Assembly: GCF_000471625.1 (NCBI RefSeq)
Contig: NZ_AUSW01000035.1
Span: forward strand, 186,001 to 250,000
Direction of reading: 5' to 3'
Length of the DNA: 64,000 bases
Origin: Psychrobacter aquaticus CMS 56
GTDB lineage: Bacteria; Pseudomonadota; Gammaproteobacteria; Pseudomonadales; Moraxellaceae
In this document: positions 35,297-43,466 of the stretch, one piece after another
Layout: each line of letters opens with the position of its first letter
How positions within the stretch are numbered: the stretch's first letter is position 1
The notes under the pieces: generated by a model
The model's input: the letters and a program-made list of their open reading frames with translations, nothing else
Told to the model about the DNA's origin: nothing
Databases searched by the model: none
Position numbers and translations under genes: made by a program

Positions 35297-37009
35297 TTAT
35301 TTGGGAGCGTACTGCTGAATCAACATCTCAGTGGCAATATCAACAGGCACGGGTTTGCCAAGAAAATAGCCTTGACCATACTGACAGCCCATCGCTAATA
35401 GCAGGTCGCGCTGCTGCTGGGTTTCGATACCTTCAGCGATTACTTGCATATCGAGGGCAACTGCCAAGTCTAAAATGGCTTTTACAATTGCATGCTGAGT
35501 ACGATCAGTTTCGATATTAGAGATAAAACTTTTATCGATTTTAATAAAATCAAACGGATATTCTTGTAGGTAACTTAAGGACGCGTAGCCAGTACCAAAA
35601 TCATCCAAAGCCAGAAAAACACCTAGCTCTTTGAGCGAATCAAGTTGTTTTTTGACGTTAGCGTGGCGCTGAATTAAAGAAGATTCAGTCACTTCGATAT
35701 GTAATTGCTGCGCGTAAATATCATGCTGTGCTAACAGATTTTTCACCATCTCAAAAAAATCAGGATGACTAAATTCAGCGGCGTCAGCATTGATACAGAT
35801 GTGCTGACAAAAGCCTTGTTGTAGCCAAATAGATAACTGCTGGGTAATTCGAACGGCCATTTGTGAGAATAGCTCAAATGATAGCTTGTGAGTGAGAATA
35901 GCATCGATAAAATCTATCGGTTTTAGCAGGCCGCGTGTTGGATGCTGCCAGCGTACTAGGGCTTCAAAACCAGTGATAATGCCAGTAGCCAGTTCAAATT
36001 TCGGTTGATAATACGGTATAAACTGGCCTTCAGTTGCCGCGATTCTAAGCTCAGCCTCTAACTGTAAGCTGCCAGCGGTGGCTTCGTCAATATCTGTATG
36101 ATACCAGCAGATATCGTCACCACCTTGCTGCTTGATATAATGTAGCGCTTTTTCGGCTTTGATTAGTAACCCATTCAAATCATCATCATTGTCAGGAAAA
36201 TAACTGACACCGACGGAAATACGGCAATAAATATTGGCTTTTGTCGCAGTGTTTTCGTCCAAAGAGAAAGGGCGTTCACACATTTGCATTAAGCTATCTA
36301 GTTGATGACGTATCATATTGGCATCATTGCACTCGAATGATAAGGCAAAATCATCGCCACCAAAATGAGAAAAACACTGTAAATTATCGAGCTTGAGGTT
36401 TTTAATGCGTGTGACAAATTTCTCTATCAAAGTATTGATACTATCAGAGCCCAGTAGGCTTGCGAGATGGCGATAACGATCAATATTGAAGCGCACGATA
36501 ATGACGTCTTGGTAGCTGTCTAATAGTAAATCACTGGTTTGACTCAAGAATACTTTACGATTGGGTAAGCCGGTCAATTGGTCATAGTTGAGCAGGTGCG
36601 TCACCTTTTTTTGGTCTTTAATGGCCAAAGACACATCACGTACCATGCCGACGTAATAAGTAGCATCCTCGACACAAATTTTGCGGTATGTCATATGACA
36701 TTCAAGCATCTGTCCATAGCGATTGGGCATAGAAAAATTATTTTCATAAAAACCACGGCTATCTAAGTGATTGATGATATCCGCTAAAATAACCCTTTCT
36801 TCTTCTGATAAAAACTCTGCGGCATATATACCAAGTGGTCGCCCAATGATAAATGCCTCGCGATAACCAATCATCATCTCATAACTGGCATTTACCGACA
36901 GATAGCGTAAATTGGCGTCTAAGATAAAAACAGCATCATCCAGTTGCTCGCACAATTTGGCCAGTAGTTGCTGCTTGGCTGCGACTGAAATAGGAGCAAA
37001 ATTAGGCAT
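35297..37009 (-). CDS. PAS-GGDEF-EAL protein (c-di-GMP turnover)
   Basis: A 570-residue cytosolic signalling protein. An N-terminal PAS domain (~15-140) is followed by GGDEF (~145-305) and EAL (~325-570). The GGDEF signature is GGDDF (HFGGDDFALSF), so synthase activity is uncertain. The EAL domain looks complete: FEALVRW, NADAAEF, HIEVTESSL, LDDFGTGYASLSYLQEYP, FIKIDKSFI and IAEGIET, so phosphodiesterase activity is likely. The degenerate GGDEF may sense GTP. A GTG at 37021 is an alternative start. No transmembrane segments. Confidence 0.93.
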   Translation of the reverse strand: MPNFAPISVAAKQQLLAKLCEQLDDAVFILDANLRYLSVNASYEMMIGYREAFIIGRPLGIYAAEFLSEEERVILADIINHLDSRGFYENNFSMPNRYGQMLECHMTYRKICVEDATYYVGMVRDVSLAIKDQKKVTHLLNYDQLTGLPNRKVFLSQTSDLLLDSYQDVIIVRFNIDRYRHLASLLGSDSINTLIEKFVTRIKNLKLDNLQCFSHFGGDDFALSFECNDANMIRHQLDSLMQMCERPFSLDENTATKANIYCRISVGVSYFPDNDDDLNGLLIKAEKALHYIKQQGGDDICWYHTDIDEATAGSLQLEAELRIAATEGQFIPYYQPKFELATGIITGFEALVRWQHPTRGLLKPIDFIDAILTHKLSFELFSQMAVRITQQLSIWLQQGFCQHICINADAAEFSHPDFFEMVKNLLAQHDIYAQQLHIEVTESSLIQRHANVKKQLDSLKELGVFLALDDFGTGYASLSYLQEYPFDFIKIDKSFISNIETDRTQHAIVKAILDLAVALDMQVIAEGIETQQQRDLLLAMGCQYGQGYFLGKPVPVDIATEMLIQQYAPK

Positions 37010-37067
37010 GATGAAACTCACAACGTCAGAATAAAACAGTAAAATTGCATCTGTGGCGTTTGGTTAA

Positions 37068-37940
37068 CTAATTACTCAAAGCATGGAGTGTCGCCAATGC
37101 GACCACTGGCGCAGTCTCGGTACGTAAGACCCTTGTGCCAATTTGCCACGGCTCAAAACCAACCTCTGCTGCTTGTTGGCATTCATCGATGCTAAGTCCT
37201 CCTTCTGGGCCAATCAATAGCTCAATATAAGCGGTTTTTTGCTTTAGGACGGCTGGTAGCGACTTAGGCATAGCAGGTTGTCCTGCTGCGGGTACGCTCA
37301 ATTGCATACGTAAATCGGCTGTCTGCTGTAATATTTGATAATGAGGATCTAGACTGAGCATGGATACAATAGGACTGACAACTATGTCTCTGTTCGACGG
37401 CTTGTTGTCTACATTGCTTAACCAATCATTTATCGATAAAGGCGCAATAATAAGTGGTGGGCGATTGAGTCCGCATTGTTCACAGGCGGCAATGGCAACT
37501 TGTTGCCAATGCGCCAGCTTTTTTTCGACTTGTGCTGGCTTTAGGTTAACCTCGCCATGATGACTGCTTAATAATTGAATGGCAGTGACACCAAGCTCGG
37601 TCGATTTTTGGATGGCGTAGTCCATTCGCTCGCCGCGACTCATCACTAGGCCAATCTTAGTAAAGACAGTAGTAGTGCGATCATCCTTTAAATGCGCCAG
37701 TAAAGTCGCAGTGGCATGTTTTTTACTGATAGTTTGTAGCTGTACTTGATACTCACCGCCGAATCCATCAAATAACACACCTTGATCGCCAATATTTGCT
37801 CGTAAAACACGGCACCAATGATGGACGATGTTCTCTGTCAATTCCACGATGGCACCGATAGGCACCGTGTTAAGCTGAGGGTAGATGGCGTCTTTTCCAT
37901 CATTGATATCATTACGGGTGTCATAAAAAAAACGTCGCAC
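37068..37940 (-). CDS. rsmE: 16S rRNA m3U1498 methyltransferase
   Basis: SPOUT-family methyltransferase acting on U1498 of 16S rRNA. Motifs: HHWCRVLRANIGD (PUA-like N-terminal domain), SRGERMDYAIQKSTELGVTAIQLL, ACEQCGLNRPP, the SAM-binding LLIGPEGGLSIDE and the C-terminal VLRTETAPVVALATLHAL. Length 290 aa is above the usual ~245 because of inserted residues around 175-230. GTG start with AGGA upstream. Confidence 0.93.
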   Translation of the reverse strand: MRRFFYDTRNDINDGKDAIYPQLNTVPIGAIVELTENIVHHWCRVLRANIGDQGVLFDGFGGEYQVQLQTISKKHATATLLAHLKDDRTTTVFTKIGLVMSRGERMDYAIQKSTELGVTAIQLLSSHHGEVNLKPAQVEKKLAHWQQVAIAACEQCGLNRPPLIIAPLSINDWLSNVDNKPSNRDIVVSPIVSMLSLDPHYQILQQTADLRMQLSVPAAGQPAMPKSLPAVLKQKTAYIELLIGPEGGLSIDECQQAAEVGFEPWQIGTRVLRTETAPVVALATLHALSN

Positions 37941-38040
37941 AGTCGCTTAGTCCTATATTTTAAATAACAATATGTTTAAATATCTTAGCAGAATATCATT
38001 TGTGTAGGTAAGGGTGTTATCGTTGGTAGATTGTGTATTA

Positions 38041-38186
38041 TATAGTGAGGTCAACATAAAAGAGAGTCAGCGAGACTGGGATAAATTTTTTGTAGCCTCT
38101 GTCTGCAACGGCACAGCAAGCAAGAAAAATTTATCCCAGTCCCACATCATAATATCGTGTATCCATTTTACTTGGGATCGACCATA
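38041..38186. mobile_element. Dispersed repeat family A, full copy (146 bp)
   Basis: Left end TATAGTGAGGTCAACATAAA; right end complement TATGGTCGATCCCAAGTAAA. In between, CTGGGATAAATTTTT and AAAAATTTATCCCAG can fold on each other, with a core of GGCACAGCAAGCAAG. Same length and orientation as the copy at 52864-53009. No coding potential, so a MITE-like element. Confidence 0.78.
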
Positions 38187-38189
38187 TTA

Positions 38190-38275
38190 AACCCTAAAAA
38201 TACGATTAGCTCTGTCAAACTCGTTTGGCCTACCATGCGTCGTACTTGCACTCGTTTGCCTTGTACCCACAAATA
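38190..38275. repeat. Dispersed repeat family B, copy 3
   Basis: CCCTAAAAATACGATTAGC, GTCAAACTCGTTTGGCCTAC, ATGCGTCGTACTTGCACTCG. It begins directly after the family A copy at 38041-38186 and matches the copies near 7.1 and 11.2 kb. Confidence 0.6.
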
Positions 38276-38291
38276 ATAAATAATGCAACAA

Positions 38292-38321
38292 TAAAAAACT
38301 GGCGCTCCTAAGAACGCCAGT
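38292..38321 (-). terminator. metF terminator
   Basis: ACTGGCG / CGCCAGT hairpin followed on the minus strand by a T run, 27 bases after the metF stop. Confidence 0.85.
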
Positions 38322-38347
38322 CATTTAGCAATCAGAATGTTACTGGT

Positions 38348-39196
38348 TTAAGCTGTCAATCCCAAGGCCTCAACCAAGCGTTTATTTGGCTCGACCTTAT
38401 TCATGCTATAAAAATGCATGGCAGGGACGCCCTCACTAATAAGACGCTCACACAGACGATAGACGACGTCAAAACCAAACTCGCGGATGGCTTTACTATC
38501 ATCACCAAAGTCAGATAACTGCTTACGCACATAACGCGGAATATCAGCGCCACAGCTATCGGCAAAGCGTATAAGGTTGCTAGAATTGGTGATTGGCATA
38601 ATACCAGCGACTAAAGGCTTAGCCACGGTATCGATGCCGCGTTTTTCTAAAGTGTCGCGCAAATAAAGATAGCTATCGGCATTATAAAAAAACTGCGTAA
38701 TCGAAGCATTCGCCCCAGCTTGGTACTTATTGACTAAATTGTCGACATCAAACGCAAAGCTACGCGCTTGTGGATGCATCTCAGGGTAGGCAGCCACCTC
38801 GATATGAAAATGATCGCCTGAGTGTTCACGAATAAACTTAACCAAGTCTACGGCAAACGGTAGCTCACCCATACCAACCTGACCTGATGGTAAGTCACCA
38901 CGGAGTGCTACCAAACGCTTGATACCCAAACCTTTATAAAGATCGAGCAATTCGGCGATTTCACTTTTGTCATCACCAATACAAGACATGTGCGGCGCAA
39001 TGTCAGTATCACCGCGTGCGCATAAGGCGTGTACGATATCCAGAGTACGGCTACGGGTTGAGCCACCAGCACCATAGGTTACCGAAAAATAGGCCGGTGA
39101 TAGCTTATTCAACTCATCATAAGTGCTTAGTAACTTATCGTGCCCTTGCTCAGTTTTTGCAGGGAAAAACTCAAAGGAGAAAGCCGGCTTACTCAC
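38348..39196 (-). CDS. metF: 5,10-methylenetetrahydrofolate reductase
   Basis: FAD enzyme that makes 5-methyl-THF for methionine synthesis. It starts with SFEFFPAKTEQG as in MetF. Further motifs: SVTYGAGGSTRSRTLDIV, LVALRGDLPSG, IEVAAYPEMHPQA, ITQFFYNADSYL (folate/FAD site) and VAGIMPITN. Length 282 aa is normal. It lies 13 bases after ahcY, so one transcript is likely and both would be under the riboswitch upstream of ahcY. Confidence 0.95.
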   Translation of the reverse strand: MSKPAFSFEFFPAKTEQGHDKLLSTYDELNKLSPAYFSVTYGAGGSTRSRTLDIVHALCARGDTDIAPHMSCIGDDKSEIAELLDLYKGLGIKRLVALRGDLPSGQVGMGELPFAVDLVKFIREHSGDHFHIEVAAYPEMHPQARSFAFDVDNLVNKYQAGANASITQFFYNADSYLYLRDTLEKRGIDTVAKPLVAGIMPITNSSNLIRFADSCGADIPRYVRKQLSDFGDDSKAIREFGFDVVYRLCERLISEGVPAMHFYSMNKVEPNKRLVEALGLTA

Positions 39197-39209
39197 AGTC
39201 TGACTCCTT

Positions 39210-40634
39210 TTAGTATTTATAAGCGTCAGGTTTGAATGGCCCTTCGACAGGCACGCCCAAATATTCAGCTTGTTTTTCGGTAAGCTTCGTCAGCGTACCA
39301 TTGAACCCTGCGACCATTGCCGCTGCAACTTCTTCGTCTAATTTCTTCGGTAATACTTTGACGTATAAGTTGTCAGTACGTGTGTCAGCTGGCAAGTCGG
39401 CGAATTTTTCTTCGAACAAATACATCTGTGCCAATACTTGGTTGGCAAATGAGCCGTCCATCACACGTGATGGGTGACCAGTGGCGTTACCCAAGTTCAC
39501 CAAACGACCTTCAGCAAGCAAAATCAGATAATCGTTTTCATCGTCTGAGCGGAAAATTTGATGAACTTGTGGCTTGATCTCAACCCAGCGCCAGTTATCA
39601 CGCATAAATTGGGTGTCAATTTCGGTGTCAAAATGCCCAATATTACAGACCACTGCACCCGGCTTGAGTGCTGCTAACATATGTCTATCACAAACATGGT
39701 AATTACCAGTGGTCGTGACAATCATGTCAGTATCTTCAAGCAGACGCGTATTGATATTGTCCGCACCGCCAGTGTTGTCGCCATTGATGTAAGGTGACAG
39801 TACTTCAAATCCGTCCATACAAGCCTGCATCGCACAGATAGGATCGACTTCTGAAACACGTACAATCATGCCTTCTTGACGTAAGCTTTGCGTAGAACCT
39901 TTACCCACATCGCCATAACCGATAACCAAAGCGCGGCGACCAGCAAGGAACATATCGGTTGCGCGTTTGATGGCATCATTTAAGCTGTGACGGCAGCCAT
40001 ATTTATTGTCATTTTTAGATTTGGTCACCGCATCATTGACGTTGATGGCAGGTACTTTTAGCGTGCCTTTATTTAACATCTCAACCAAACGATGGACACC
40101 AGTAGTGGTCTCTTCTGAGATACCATGAATGTTATCAAGCAATTCAGCGTAATCATCATGAATCAGTGCGGTTAAATCGCCACCATCATCCAAGATTAAA
40201 TTTGCATCCCACAGCTGACCAGATGCTTCACCGCCAACGTGTACTTGCTGGCGCAGACACCACTCGTACTCTTCTTCGGTTTCGCCTTTCCAAGCATAAA
40301 CAGAGATACCAGCAGCAGCAATAGCCGCAGCAGCGTGATCTTGGGTTGAGAAGATATTACATGACGTCCAGCGTACTTCAGCACCTAGCGCGACTAGTGT
40401 CTCGATAAGAACCGCAGTCTGAATCGTCATATGAATACAGCCAGCGATTTTTGCGCCTTTTAGCGGTTGGTCGGCTTCGTAGCGACGACGCAAACCCATG
40501 AGGGCAGGCATTTCAGCTTCAGCAAGGGTGATTTCACGGCGGCCGTAATCAGCGAGGCTGATGTCAGCAACTTTATAGTCAGTGAAAGAGGGGTCGATCG
40601 TATGGGCAGATGGGGTGTTAGACACTGCGTCCAT
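39210..40634 (-). CDS. ahcY: Adenosylhomocysteinase (SAH hydrolase)
   Basis: NAD-dependent hydrolysis of S-adenosylhomocysteine to adenosine and homocysteine. Motifs: [36 protein letters not shown], the NAD-binding [15 protein letters not shown] and the C-terminal [12 protein letters not shown]. Length 474 aa suits the proteobacterial long form. AGGAGC lies 5 nt before ATG 40634. ahcY-metF recycle homocysteine: SAH to homocysteine, then the methyl donor for remethylation. Confidence 0.96.
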   Translation of the reverse strand: MDAVSNTPSAHTIDPSFTDYKVADISLADYGRREITLAEAEMPALMGLRRRYEADQPLKGAKIAGCIHMTIQTAVLIETLVALGAEVRWTSCNIFSTQDHAAAAIAAAGISVYAWKGETEEEYEWCLRQQVHVGGEASGQLWDANLILDDGGDLTALIHDDYAELLDNIHGISEETTTGVHRLVEMLNKGTLKVPAINVNDAVTKSKNDNKYGCRHSLNDAIKRATDMFLAGRRALVIGYGDVGKGSTQSLRQEGMIVRVSEVDPICAMQACMDGFEVLSPYINGDNTGGADNINTRLLEDTDMIVTTTGNYHVCDRHMLAALKPGAVVCNIGHFDTEIDTQFMRDNWRWVEIKPQVHQIFRSDDENDYLILLAEGRLVNLGNATGHPSRVMDGSFANQVLAQMYLFEEKFADLPADTRTDNLYVKVLPKKLDEEVAAAMVAGFNGTLTKLTEKQAEYLGVPVEGPFKPDAYKY

Positions 40635-40680
40635 AATATGCTCCTATCAGTGGTTAATTTATGATAAAAAGAATAAAAAC

Positions 40681-40818
40681 GCAGGTGCCGTTATTTGCGC
40701 TGTTGACGACCTATAAGGGCAGCCAACAGTTAACCGAGCCTAACATAAGGGTTGAATAGTGGAGTTTTGAATACACAATCCATGATTCATACTTATGGCG
40801 CAACACCTCTCGGAGGTC
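40681..40818 (-). promoter_or_regulatory. S-adenosylhomocysteine (SAH) riboswitch upstream of ahcY-metF
   Basis: On the minus strand the leader reads CTCCGAGAGGTGTTGCG ... TTAGGCTCGG ... AACGGCACCT, matching the layout of the SAH riboswitch. P1 pairs CCGAG with CTCGG. An inner helix pairs CATAAG with CTTATG. A further hairpin pairs CTGTTG with CAACAG. The pseudoknot pairs AGGTGTT (40808-40802) with GGCACCT (40689-40683) over 7 pairs, two of them G-U. It ends 46 bases before the ahcY start, including AGGAGC. SAH binding should raise expression of ahcY-metF. Confidence 0.85.
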
Positions 40819-40901
40819 GTTATTGTAATAGATGAAGCCTAGCTTGTCACCTATTGGATTATGTCAATGATAGCATATGTAGTTTGCAGCTTTGACAGGC
40901 A

Positions 40902-40934
40902 TTAAAAAGGCCATCGATTGATGACCTTTTATTA
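40902..40934 (-). terminator. Terminator of the BtuB-like gene
   Basis: AAAAGGTCATC / GATGGCCTTTTTAA hairpin on the minus strand with one mismatch, 30 bases after the receptor gene stop. Confidence 0.78.
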
Positions 40935-40962
40935 TTAATGATAAATACTTGTTTCTATAATT

Positions 40963-42903
40963 CTAGAACCAGTTATAGGTTAGTGAGGTGAAGTAGTTGA
41001 TACCGTCAGTAGCGTACTCTGTACCGAACTGATTAGACAAAGTATAGTCTTCATCAGTCAGGTTATCGACACGTAAGTTAGCACGAAGATTAGGTTGAAT
41101 GTAAATACTGCCACTTAAATTAACTAACGTATAACTGTCTAACTTGGTTTGGTTGGTTGCGTCAGAGAATCTATCGTCAGTATGTTTAGCCTCAAGGCGT
41201 ACATCAAAGGTAGGTTGCTGATAACCAACATAAATTAAACCGCTATTTTGAGGACGATAGACAAGGTCGTTATTATAGTTGGTGCTATTGGCTGTTTTGT
41301 TTTTAGCGTCTAAATAGTCATACCCTAAACCAAATAAAAACGAATCGACACGCCAGTCTGACGTAAGGCTTATTCCTTTTATTTGTGCCTCACCTGTATT
41401 AGTGTTGCCACCAATCAAGTCTTCTACATCTGTATGATAGCCAGTAAGGCGTGAAATTTGCTTTCCTTTATTGTACTCTACGAACACTTCAGTGTTTTTA
41501 CTGGTTTCAGGCTTCAAATCTGGGTTGTTATAACCAGGATAGTATAAATCGTTAAAGGTTGGTGCGCGAAAGCCTGTAGCATAGCTGGCGCCGATTCGCA
41601 CACCATCCAATGGGCGCACAGCAGCGCCTACGTTATAGGTACTTTCGTTACCATATTGGGAGTTATCATCGACGCGGTAATTAGCTTGTAAGTCGTAATA
41701 AGATTCTGATAGTTGATAGCCAACAAAAGCACTTTTGACCGTTCTGTCGTCAGGATCATAAGCGGTTTGAACTGCAGGAGCAGGAAAGCCTGAAAAATCT
41801 AAAACGTCTGAAGCATCTAGTTTTTGAGACAACCATTCAGCACCGACAGTAACAGTACCCGGTTGCGCATTAATCTGACTCTCTAAACGTGCCTGTTCTT
41901 GAGTCGTATCAAATTGGCTACCATCTTGATAATTAATAGAGTTATTATCATGAGAAGTCAGTTTATCAATACTCTGACCGTAACTAAGCTTCGTAACGGT
42001 CAATGGCGTTTGATGTTGAATAAAAGCATTGGTACTGCCATTTTTCTGATCTGAATACGCATTTGGAAATGTATTACCGGCAGAGTCAATATCAGTTGTA
42101 GAGTCAGAATATAAGGCACTTAGCCCTGCGCTTAAAGAGTTTGAAAGCTTATGCTGCAACCCTAAACTAGCATTGGTAGATTTAAAGCCATCATCGTCAG
42201 CGTTGTAATCAAAAGAATTACTATTGGCAATCGCGTTAAAACCGTCTGTTTTGTTGCGACTGACACCTAAGCTCAGTGACGAAGTATCGTTTTTAAGCTG
42301 ACCGGTTACACCTACTTGGTAATGATTGTGGCTACCGTAACCGATTGTAGTAGAAACATTAGATTGTTCTACATTGCTGCCTTTAGTGAAAATCTGAATG
42401 ACACCGCCCATGGCGTCAGATCCATAAATACTGGAGCCTGAAGCGCCGTATAAAATTTCAATACGGTCAATTTGGTCGGCCGATAAGAGATTTAATGACG
42501 GCGTTCCTGTAGAAATAGAGCTGTAGCGAATGCCATCAATTATTACAAGGACTTGTTTGCTATCATAACCACGCATATAAAAGTTACTAATAGTTCCTAT
42601 GCCGCCACTTTGACTGATATTAATACCAGATTGATTCTTTAATACATCAACCACTGTCTGACCCTGATAACGCTGTAACTCTTCTTTATCGATTACACGC
42701 GTTTGTGCGATAACATTACTGGTTTTAGTTGGCGTACGCGTTGCGGTGACGACGATTTCATCAAGCTCGACTTTTGGTAGCGCATTATCGTCAGCCATCG
42801 CTAAATCATTGGTGGCTGCTGTCGCGCTAACGGCAACCATACCAAGTGCGCTTAAAATACACAATCGAAGATAAGCGGTCGAAGATGAACGTGATAAAAC
42901 CAT
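40963..42903 (-). CDS. btuB: TonB-dependent outer-membrane receptor, BtuB-like
   Basis: A 646-residue outer-membrane receptor. It has a signal peptide (LCILSALGMVAVSATAATND), a TonB box-like DEIVVTATRTPT, a plug domain (VVDVLKNQSGINISQSGG ... VLVIIDGIRY ... IEILYGASGSSIYGSDAMGGVIQIFTK) and a beta-barrel ending ...YFTSLTYNWF with the C-terminal aromatic. The overall style is close to vitamin B12 receptor BtuB. I see no cobalamin riboswitch upstream, so the ligand is not certain. ATG 42903 is chosen; a TTG at 42924 is possible. Confidence 0.82.
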   Translation of the reverse strand: MVLSRSSSTAYLRLCILSALGMVAVSATAATNDLAMADDNALPKVELDEIVVTATRTPTKTSNVIAQTRVIDKEELQRYQGQTVVDVLKNQSGINISQSGGIGTISNFYMRGYDSKQVLVIIDGIRYSSISTGTPSLNLLSADQIDRIEILYGASGSSIYGSDAMGGVIQIFTKGSNVEQSNVSTTIGYGSHNHYQVGVTGQLKNDTSSLSLGVSRNKTDGFNAIANSNSFDYNADDDGFKSTNASLGLQHKLSNSLSAGLSALYSDSTTDIDSAGNTFPNAYSDQKNGSTNAFIQHQTPLTVTKLSYGQSIDKLTSHDNNSINYQDGSQFDTTQEQARLESQINAQPGTVTVGAEWLSQKLDASDVLDFSGFPAPAVQTAYDPDDRTVKSAFVGYQLSESYYDLQANYRVDDNSQYGNESTYNVGAAVRPLDGVRIGASYATGFRAPTFNDLYYPGYNNPDLKPETSKNTEVFVEYNKGKQISRLTGYHTDVEDLIGGNTNTGEAQIKGISLTSDWRVDSFLFGLGYDYLDAKNKTANSTNYNNDLVYRPQNSGLIYVGYQQPTFDVRLEAKHTDDRFSDATNQTKLDSYTLVNLSGSIYIQPNLRANLRVDNLTDEDYTLSNQFGTEYATDGINYFTSLTYNWF

Positions 42904-42924
42904 ATTAGATTCCAAATTAATCAA

Positions 42925-43466
42925 ATAAAAAAGTTACAAAGTCGAAAGTTATAACGCTAAAAATTACAAAAAATAATAACTGAATGACACGTCGCCATTA
43001 TCTACAAAAGTGCCTTATTTATAAACCAATTTAACCTAATGTTTCTTCACGATATGCTGAGTGGTTTTCATCATGACCGTTTTTTGACCGTTTGAAATCT
43101 TTTACTGTTGTCTAGTGCGTGTCATCAATTAGTACATTTATATATTTTATGGCCTTAAAATGGCTAAATTTTCGCTAAACGGTGTCAAAACTCTTGTCAA
43201 TATATTCATATTCACTGCGAATGCTTCCTTATTTAGCATTAATTTATCTCATTTTAATTTTCATAATCTAATTGATGACATACCCTAGATAAATGATCTG
43301 TTGCCTATGCTGACATCATGATAGTAAAAATTTGAGACACAGAAGATTAAAATAGACGATGATAAAAACCCATAATCAAAATCACTGCGGTGATAAATAA
43401 TTGCTATTATAGTGCCAAGTTTTATCCATATTTGGTTGTACTATTCATAGAGCTAAGAGGTTTGTT
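42925..43466. other. Divergent intergenic region with a MITE-like element
   Basis: 542 AT-rich bases between the receptor gene (-) and mscS (+). Only the 177-bp element at 43112-43288 is recognisable. No B12-box or cobalamin riboswitch core was found on the minus strand. Confidence 0.55.
43112..43288. mobile_element. 177-bp MITE-like element, copy 2 (family C)
   Basis: Begins CTAGTGCGTGTCATCAATTA and ends with the complement of CTAGGGTATGTCATCAATTA: a 21-bp terminal inverted repeat with three mismatches including both CTAG ends. Same length as the element at 28018-28194 and shares internal AAAATGGCTAAATTTT. It lies between the BtuB-like receptor and mscS promoters and could influence either. 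Confidence 0.82.

Noticed and set aside
42925..43466. Possible cobalamin riboswitch before the BtuB-like gene
   Set aside because: I looked for the B12 box and core helices on the minus strand and found none; most of the region is explained by the 177-bp element and AT-rich DNA.
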